Shown here piece after piece: positions 56,892 through 64,000 of a stretch of DNA of 64,000 bases. Origin of the DNA: Magicicada septendecula (lineage: Eukaryota; Arthropoda; Insecta; Hemiptera; Cicadidae); contig CM068367.1 in assembly GCA_034769895.1 (NCBI GenBank), positions 688,625,048-688,689,047 of the forward strand. Reading direction: 5' to 3'. Position 1 is the stretch's first letter; each line of letters opens with the position of its first letter. The notes under the pieces were generated by a model that was not told the origin of the DNA, did not search any database, and saw only the letters and a list, made by a program, of their open reading frames with translations. The translations under genes and the position numbers were made by a program.

Positions 56892-57008
56892 CACCCCTCC
56901 TTCACGCCGCTACTGTAGTAGTAGGGACTGGCGGGCACGTTGGTGGGGGAGCTTGGCGGGCTCGTGACGCTGCGAGAGTTGTTTGTAGACACTTTCTTGA
57001 AAAGACCC
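56892..57008 (-). repeat. 117-bp conserved block, right copy
   Basis: Inverted copy of 56175-56291 with four substitutions. Homology stops abruptly at both ends. Confidence 0.85.
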
Positions 57009-57621
57009 AAATTATAAATATAAAAAATTTTAGAAACGAAAAGTTACTATAAATTTTAAACTATTTTACCATTAACTCTTAAACAGTAATTTATAAAGAT
57101 GAATAATGCCTGGTCAGAGTATGACCTAGTACAGACAGCTGGCATACATATGTGATTTACAGTCACAGTTTTCATTATGTAAGCAACTCCTGAAGACAGG
57201 ATAAGTGGGCGCTACGAGCGGCTAGCACGGGCTCAGAACATCTTAATTATGTATATAAATAATTATAGATGCAGTAATCTTTTAATGTATATTGGATTTG
57301 GTACAGATAGCAATACATGTGCATAGCTGAATACAGATTGTAAAATCTTCTATGATGTAGTCCTTTATTATTAAAAGTTATTATTACTACTGGTATGGAA
57401 CACACTTATCAATAAATTAGAGAATTGTGTACAAAGTAACACAATTACAAATATTACAAACACAAAATTACGGTAAACCAATGAATTTGACAATGGATAT
57501 TACTTATTACGTATATTGCTGTAAAATAATATTTACCCAGTACAGTATATGGTCTATACAGAATATTAGTATACTGTAAAATAAACTTCGACATTCACGC
57601 TCTTCGCCCTTTCACTCACCT

Positions 57622-57639
57622 GCTCACTCACTCACTCAC

Positions 57640-57711
<72 letters not shown>
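57622..57711 (+). repeat. (ACTC)n then (CT)n microsatellite
   Basis: About 20 bases of CACT repeats running into about 70 bases of CT. Confidence 0.97.
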
Positions 57712-57714
<3 letters not shown>

Positions 57715-57866
57715 CTCACTACTCTATCCCACTCCCTCTCACCCTTTCTTTCTTACAGTATGACGCGCGCGCGCGCGGACACACATACACAAACACGTTC
57801 ACTCAAATAATTGATCTGTTGTGTTTGGTATTTCTTTTGTATTCATACACAGGTCCTGATGATGAC

Positions 57867-59019
57867 AATAAATATTGTATAGTATAATTTAATACTAATG
57901 TTACTTTAATTATTATTATATAATTTGTATTATTACATGGGTCATCAATCGTTTAACACAAACATCAATCGCGTAACACAAGTAGTTATGTCGAATTTAA
58001 TAATGACTATGACTCAAGAAGCGATTAAAGGTTTTGTCAGGATCGTTTATTTACCAGACATTTGAGTTGACGTTTAGACAAAATTTACTGTCATCACGAG
58101 TAGGCCTACTTAAATACGCTCAATACAAAAGGGATTAATTGCCATACACCTGGTGCTGTATTTTGTGAATTTGTGCGTATTTGCTACATAAAGATTAATA
58201 TAATTACTCATACGTAATGGGTTACTCATACCATTGTTATTATGCGTATTCATATTGTACAATTATAACAATCCGACACATGTTGATGGTCATTATAGGC
58301 TACATATTAATTAATTTTGTATTGCCCGTATACGCGACCCCGCACATGGTGGTGATGGTGATGATGATGACGATGATAATGATGGTAGTAAATGTTGCCA
58401 AAACGTTGAGACTGTTTTAAAACTGTTTGTTCGGTCACGTGGCCAGAGCGCCCATGCTATGAAAGCTGTAAATGGACTACTACTTCAGCTTAATAATCCA
58501 GCATTAATTGATCCCCTTTGTGTTTTAAATTGACATAGACAATAAAAATTGTAGCTGAAAATCACATACAACATCGTAAGCTGTCTGTTTACATTAATGA
58601 GACAAGTCTTTTTAAAAAGAGTGCGATGTAGAAATGCACCAAGATTATTTGAAGGTAATTAAACATATATTACTAAGTACTTATATATTTTTGCGTTACA
58701 CACAGGTTGGTCTACGGGTTCTTAAAAATACGTGTTTAAGGGCACATATTGTGTATTTACATAACCGTAAATAACATTACATGAATTTGTGTAAATTTAG
58801 ACTAATGGTTTATAATCTATTCGAGTCAGTAGTGTTATAGGCCTAGTTGTTCGGTCACTGATCTCTACCACACTACCTGAGTGGAGTCATAGAGTGTTGA
58901 AGAGTATTGACTAACCGCTTTCCTTATTGTTATTCGCACTCTTTCATTAGTTGTAATTTGACATTTGGTTGTACGCACAGTACTGTTACTTGTGGTCAGT
59001 TTTGAAGTTTTTTATCTAA
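57867..59019. other. Non-coding, with small repeats
   Basis: A 20-base tandem pair around CATCAATCGTTTAACAC (57943 and 57963). A further copy of the dispersed motif ACTGTCATCACGA at 58087. TGATGG triplets at 58345-58392. No gene is recognised. Confidence 0.35.
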
Positions 59020-59440
59020 ATGGAGGTTATTACATCAACTAAAGGGAAACCTCTGATTCAACGTGAGGGCTATTAATACAGAGCTAAGTTCAAACAAGCA
59101 TATTTCATTCTAGTTGTGTACGAAATAAAAAACATCAGGTTAACGAGGGCTCATCAGAACAAGGAACGGAATCATCGTGGCTTCACAGGAGCAGTCGTTG
59201 TGCGCCAAATTAAACAGAACCAGAAGTAGCAAATGCATTAAAAAAAACAGCGCAAGACGATGTTCATCAGGTTCCGGGAGAATTTCCAATCAGTTTCTAA
59301 TGAGGATCTCGATATGGTAAAAAAAGTACCGAAACACAATACCGCAAAGTGAATCGTTGTAAAAAATTGAGAAAAGCTCTAGGAACTATGCAGAATCAGG
59401 CTAACAGTCAAGAATTCTTCCTCAACGACTCTTACGAAAC
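59020..59440 (+). pseudogene. Degraded FLYWCH zinc-finger protein (MULE-type) relic
   Basis: Fragments in three frames follow the order of a FLYWCH-domain protein. MEVITSTKGKPLIQREGY from ATG 59020 is followed by a stop and then YR. Next come CVRNKKH (about 59116) and, in another frame, RGLIRTRNGIIVASQEQS (about 59146-59199), resembling the CxxRxxT..NG.IV segment before the HNH/Cys-His end. Then come EVANALKKTAQDDVHQVP (about 59223-59276) and QSVSNEDLDM..VPKHNTAK (about 59290-59350). FLYWCH domains in insects are often fused to MULE transposases. I see no catalytic core downstream that I can defend. Several stops and frameshifts; certainly non-functional. Confidence 0.45.
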
Positions 59441-60522
59441 CTCTTACGGAACACAATTTTGATCACCAATTTTGAAAGTAACAACAAGATTGGAAAGGGA
59501 CAGAAAATTTTTTTTGAAGATTTAAACTTTTCATTACCTTGCCGGAACTTATAAAATTTTATCGAAACTGAACACCCAATGTATAAAGGATACTAGAGTT
59601 AAGCCACTGAAACGACTATTTATCTCACAGTGTGTTAGCTTACAAGATAAAAAATACGAAACATATCTTCAAAAATTTACTGTTCTGAAGGAACTGGTAT
59701 AATGTCAACTATAAAGAATGTTTCTGCAGCAAAATTCAAAATGTACGCTTCGTCGGTAATTATAAAGAAGGTGAAGAAATACTTTCGACATGCAGGATGG
59801 TTGCAGCCATAGCTGTCAAGTCTGTTTAGATATTTCAGTACTGCTGTTTGTGATTGTGGAAATGTGTCCGAATTACGCATGTTGGTTTTGGCCTATGTCG
59901 TATCGTAAGTGGTTGAACAATCAAGATGTATTGCTTTATTTATAGAATGTTTTTAGAGAAAGGTAGAAAAGTTCTACGTCCTAGTAAGAAGATATTTCTA
60001 CGCCCTCTAATATATATTTATTAGAGGAAAACTTAAAACTGCTAAAAACTGAAGCAGAGAATTACAGCTCAAATCGTGATTTTGAGGTAGGTCTTGCGGA
60101 CAGAAAAGAACTTGACTAACTGAAATTCTCTTTATCAAATCAGAAAAGAAATAGAAAGGAAGAAAACACGACGTTGCAACTAGCTGCCTAAAATTTAAAT
60201 TTGATAATAAATAATTTAAAAAACTAAAAACTGAAAGCAATATTTAAAAACTAATTTGAATATTTAATTTTAGAATTAAAAAAATATTTTAAACACACCT
60301 GCGCTTAACAACTTGTTTAGCTTGAGCGAGAAGTTCTATACAATGATCTTTGTGACAAGACGCACCGGTACAGAATATTAGAGCAATGTTTAGATTTGCG
60401 TGAACTACAGAAGTAGAGGGAAAATAAGGGTTCTAACTCACAAAGGAATGCCGCCTTTCTTAAAAAACAATAAAAAACATGATCTAAGAGATGACGCCGC
60501 CACCGCTGGACCCGCAGCATCC
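59441..60522. other. Non-coding, possibly further relic of the FLYWCH element
   Basis: AT-rich with scattered Lys/Glu-rich short frames on both strands. No family could be assigned. Confidence 0.25.
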
Positions 60523-60720
60523 CAATGGACCGCAGCATCCGCGAATTTCCGCGAATAAATTGTTTATTTTTTTAATTTGCTTTTTTTATTTTTTTAATTA
60601 AATTGATTTGCATATCAAGGGGGTGGGATGAGGTTCAATGGACCACCAGCATCCGTGAATATAATTTTTTATTTTTTTAATAAAGCTGATTTGCATATCA
60701 GGGGGTGGTGGTGGGTGGGA
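60523..60720 (+). repeat. Tandem duplication, period about 113 bp
   Basis: CAATGGACCGCAGCATCCGC at 60523 recurs as CAATGGACCACCAGCATCCG at 60636. Both are followed by poly-T/A and a TTTGCATATCA phrase, then a G-rich run. Confidence 0.85.
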
Positions 60721-60734
60721 GGTTCCAACTTGAT

Positions 60735-61060
60735 GCATTATAGTGTATATTAAAATATATGATCAGAGTTACCAACCTTTGCATGAGTTCAAATTTGTCG
60801 TGTGTTATAATGTATATTAAATCTATATGATCAGGTTTACCAACCTCTGTATAATTATTATAGTGTATAGATATTTTATATGAGCAGGTTTGTCAACATT
60901 TTCTGTGGCGGGGGGAGGGAAATTCAAATATGTGTTATATAGTGTATATATTAAAATATATGATCAGGGTTACCAATCTTACATTATTGTGTATAGAGCA
61001 GATCTGCCACATTTTTTTCTTTTCTGTGGTGGGAAATTCAAACTATATGATCATGATTGG
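60735..61060 (+). repeat. Diverged tandem repeat, period about 70-90 bp
   Basis: Four or more units share GTGTATATTAAA, TATATGATCAGG and TTACCAAC. Two units also share a TTCTGTGGYGGG..AAATTCAAA segment. Confidence 0.75.
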
Positions 61061-61099
61061 TACTCTCTCTCTCTCTCTCACATTTGAATGTAAGTAAAA

Positions 61100-61158
<59 letters not shown>

Positions 61159-61493
61159 CGTCTCGTTGTCAAAACGTAATGTCCAAACCGTTTCTCCTCT
61201 CTCACATTTGAATGTAGGTAAAACTATCTCTCTCTCTCTCTCACTCTCTCTTGTTGTCAAACGTGTGATACATTATTAGCAACACGTTATAATGTATATA
61301 TATACCTATATGTGTGTGCGGTTAGTCGATTGTGACGACGACGAAATCAAGGCGAAAAATTCAATCATTAAGCGGTCTCCCTTAATCATATGTTATGTTC
61401 AAACCGTTTCTCCTCTCTCACATTTGAATGTAAGTAAAACTATCTCTCTCTCTCTCACTCTCTCTTGTTGTCAAACGTTATGTTCAAACCGTT

Positions 61494-61529
<36 letters not shown>

Positions 61530-61592
61530 GTACATTGAGTAGAGTAGTCGATGTGATGATGAAATAATTTTAGCGCACAGTCTCTCTCTCAC

Positions 61593-61669
<77 letters not shown>

Positions 61670-62060
61670 GTTAAACGTTATGTTCAAACCGTTTCTCCTC
61701 TCTGTGGGTCATTACCGTGCATGTATATGACTTTAGAAAGTTTATATATATTCGACAAATATTAACTGTGTACGTACTTACAACGCTCTCTCTCTCTCAC
61801 TCGTCGTCAAAACGCAGTATTCATTTTTCATTGTATTAAATAATTAACAAATATTAACTATGTGTGCGTGTGTGTTGTCAACTACTTACATACGTGTTCT
61901 CTCTCTCTCTTAACATAACGCCCAGTGTGAAGCGTTTGTAGAGCAGGTTTCAACTGTGCAAGGTTTCATACCGTTTCTCCTCTCTCTCTCTCTCTCTTAC
62001 TGTGTACATTGAGTAGTCGGTGTGATGAGTAAATAATTTCAGCTCTCTCTATATTTGGCA
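61061..62060 (+). repeat. CT-rich higher-order repeat
   Basis: Blocks recur in the same order between CT tracts: CATTTGAATGTAAGTAAAAC (about 61081, 61205, 61423), GTTGTCAAACGTTATG variants (about 61165, 61253, 61467, 61667) and TTCAAACCGTTTCTCCTCTC variants (about 61184, 61399, 61482, 61683, 61967). The longest CT tract is about 61590-61666. All open frames here are repeat-derived. Confidence 0.85.
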
Positions 62061-62799
62061 AATATTAACTATGTATGTGTGTTGTTGTCAATGAACTACT
62101 TTATTTGTGTACTTTACCTGTGTGTGTGCTGTTACAGATGACAAATCCATACGTTAACGGCTTAACAATCTTCAATACGCTCTTCTTCATGTGGTACAAT
62201 ACTACTGTTTTATGTTGCAGTTTACACACATAGGTTCAGTGGTGTATAGCGAAATAAATTAAAATTATACACACATGAAAACGGTGGTTGAAATTCATAC
62301 AAATCTTCTGATGTAACAGTTCCCACAAGTAATACAGTTCACACAAAAAATTAATTGTACACATGTTCAGAGGTGTATAGTGAAATAAAATAAAGCCATA
62401 ATTTGTTTAAATGATTAAATATATTTTAAAATTCACAATAAAAATATGATTTTTTTTTTTTTGAAAAGTTTATAAATTCACAATTCATAAATAAATACAT
62501 TATAAAATTGATATTTTTTCGAAAGTTTATATATAATTGTGTCGTACTTGTAGGAGAAGCAACCTGCAACATAACAATACAAGCAGTATAAAAATCATGT
62601 TAAATATCACACACACACATGTATAGTTGGCGGAATGCAAGAATCAACGCTTTACGCGAGTAACTTCTTAAATTATGTGTCATTCTCTCTCTCTCATAAG
62701 TTAATGTCCATTCATCAAAACTTTGTAATTAGAATCTGCACTACATTCAAACACACGCACACAGTGATAAAAATTGTTTATTAAAAGTAGTTTGTTACC
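62061..62799. other. Non-coding, with direct duplications
   Basis: TTCAGTGGTGTATAGCGAAA (about 62234) recurs as TTCAGAGGTGTATAGTGAAA (about 62366), roughly 131 bases apart. A poly-T stretch lies near 62451. It continues the repeat-rich block up to the small gene's 3' end. Confidence 0.55.
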
Positions 62800-63095
62800 T
62801 TAACGAGGTACTATTTCCACCTGCGCTGTTTGGTTCCTCATGCCTCGAAACACGAGATGTAGGTCGCTGGGGTTTATATGACGGAGCTCTTCATCTGTAA
62901 AGACGCCAGCATATCTCTTAGGTAGATATACACGATAGCGGTGCTCACCATCTTCCAACGTTACAAGCACAGACTTCCATATCTAGTGTCCACATGCACC
63001 ATGTTAACGATCGGATACTGCTTGTTCACTGTTAATTCTGCACACCGTTTGTACTCAGTAGCAGAAACTGCATTGAATTTTGTGATAAATGACAT
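62800..63095 (-). pseudogene. Small conserved protein of unknown function (one frameshift)
   Basis: Starts at the ATG 63095-63093 (MSFITKFNAVSATEYKRCAE) and ends at TAA 62802-62800; about 96 residues if the frame is restored. The first frame continues YPIVNMVHVDTRYG and then meets a stop. One base lost near 62965-62975 shifts to VTLEDGEHRYRVYLPKRY, FTDEELRHINPSDLHLVFRG and a C-terminal QVEIVPR. The pattern (short beta-rich protein, TRYG followed by a strand, YLPKRY, no signal peptide or membrane segment) suggests an OB-fold-like or other small beta-barrel nucleic-acid-binding protein. That is inference. I have the impression that similar ~95-residue proteins recur in arthropod genomes but cannot name the family. 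It lies next to the repeat-rich block at 60.5-62.7 kb and might be cargo of the same element. Confidence 0.6.
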
Positions 63096-64000
63096 TATTA
63101 GAAATGAACACGTCTGTATCAAACGAGGTGGAACTAAACAATGACTACAAAGAGACTAGTGGAATGTAATGGTGGTGGTAGTTATCAGGAAATTTTTCAC
63201 CCCTGAAGCTTTGCATGTACATACATGCAGAATTATGGCTGTTACAAAATATATATATTAGGAAAGCCCACAGACTACTTTTATACAGAAATAGTTATCG
63301 CCTGCAGGCATATACAAGTTTACCTAAACGAAATTAACAATGCTATGAGACACTCACATTAAAAATGTTTGTATAACAGAAAAACCATTAATTATCCACT
63401 CTCTAAGTGCGTACACATTATGATTTGTACACTGTGTGGAAGAAGAATTGCAATGTGTAAGACATAACGTACCGGGGAATAGATATGGTATGTTTTTAGG
63501 GCAACCAATGTCATCAAGATTTATTATATGACAAAGATTCTATAAATTGTTTATCAATTCTTTTATAAATGGTCTTATAGTCGAGCTTGGCCTGTTGACT
63601 ATTGCTTTTAATTTCGCAATTTCTCCAGGTGTTAACCTTTTCGGCGAAAAAACCATTTATGGAGAAGACGGTCCTCCTCCTCCTGTTTTGATGACATGTT
63701 TATTCTATGATCCATCAAAGCCGTTGATAGAAGTAGGCGTTAACGGTTCAAAAACAGCTGTAAATGTAAAATCAAATACGGTTTAAAAATAACATAGGAA
63801 AGACTTATATCAAAAACAAATTAATTTTTTGAATAGAGAAATGTAAAACACATTATACCTTATAATAATACATATATTAAAAATGATATAAAAAGAACAC
63901 ACTTATTTTACAGGTAACCAAAACAGGACAGCGTATTATCTATATAACGTTCTGTTTCAGATAATAATAGTTTGAATATAAAATGAAAAGGTACGTTGTA
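63096..64000. other. Mostly non-coding; one doubtful open frame
   Basis: An open stretch at 63532-63786 (plus) reads AISPGVNLFGEKTIYGEDG and PPPPVLMTCLFYDPSKP. The opposite strand of the same stretch also gives protein-like segments (VFSPKRLTPGEIAKLKAIV) broken by stops. One of the two may be a relic of a repeat-encoded protein; I cannot decide which. The rest is AT-rich. Confidence 0.3.

Larger units (their letters stand above)
55079..57866. repeat. Large imperfect inverted repeat (palindrome), about 2.8 kb
   Basis: Four blocks occur in the left half and again, inverted and in exactly reversed order, in the right half. GTCATCATCAGGA at 55079-55091 pairs with 57854-57866. A 23-base perfect block beginning GTGAGAGGGAGTGGGATAG at 55486-55508 pairs with 57720-57742. 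About 110 bases at 55583-55700 (TATTCAGCTAT, TCTGTACCAA, CTGCATCTAT) pair with 57241-57355. A 117-bp block at 56175-56291 pairs with 56892-57008. The blocks between have diverged or carry insertions (GT and ATT repeats on the left, a CT repeat on the right). The centre (56292-56891) is AT-rich with local duplications of A-rich and GCGTGCGT sequence. Confidence 0.8.

Noticed and set aside
63532-63786. 85-codon open stretch with GEDGPPPPVLM
   Set aside because: Both strands give protein-like segments; no start, domain or neighbour decides between them. Kept only as a doubtful note.

Overview
This is eukaryotic, AT-rich DNA, most likely from an arthropod and probably an insect. The reasons are a PIF/Harbinger element with a MADF-BESS accessory gene, a pogo/Tigger element, 5'-truncated LINEs, tRNA-like SINE pieces, long dinucleotide microsatellites, and no prokaryotic gene organisation. 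I cannot name the species. I recognise no complete host gene: every convincing coding region belongs to, or looks like, a mobile or multicopy element. Most of the 64 kb is non-coding DNA with microsatellites.

Layout. 0-2.3 kb: the 3' part of a LINE, then a TA tail, a tRNA-like (SINE) piece and degraded repeats. 5.2-6.85 kb (minus): a zinc-binding protein of about 550 residues with a plausible RNase H/DDE-type core and two frameshifts, upstream of which lies a 43-bp repeat pair. 7.3-33.3 kb: a gene desert with a foldback MITE at 12.5 kb, a 111-bp alternating TG/CG tract at 19.4 kb and a 102-bp CA tract at 25.2 kb. 33.304-35.181 kb: a complete but dead pogo/Tigger element with TA target duplication. 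36.8-38.1 kb: a GAY/ATG-rich degenerate repeat and a LINE relic. 38.834-42.378 kb: a complete PIF/Harbinger element with TAA target duplication. 43.1-43.9 kb: a third LINE relic. 44-55 kb: intergenic, with microsatellites and a second foldback MITE at 50.7 kb. 55.08-57.87 kb: a large imperfect palindrome whose two 117-bp inner blocks are about 97% identical. 59.0-59.45 kb: a degraded FLYWCH zinc-finger sequence. 60.5-62.6 kb: local duplications and CT-rich higher-order repeats. 62.80-63.10 kb (minus): a small gene of about 96 residues with one frameshift.

The most unusual organisation is in the Harbinger element. Its transposase gene (minus) and MADF-BESS gene (plus) each have one intron, and the introns interlock: the catalytic transposase exon lies inside the MADF intron and the second MADF exon lies inside the transposase intron. 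Both introns are supported by good splice sites and by a protein domain or conserved segment that is restored on joining. In the Tigger element, a nonsense codon that looks like CGA to TGA cuts off a C-terminal PCNA-binding (PIP-box) motif that is still readable in frame downstream.

Family assignments rest on remembered motif patterns and on my own reading of the translation, without database searches. Many lesions are single-base length changes, several in homopolymers, so some could be assembly errors rather than real mutations.
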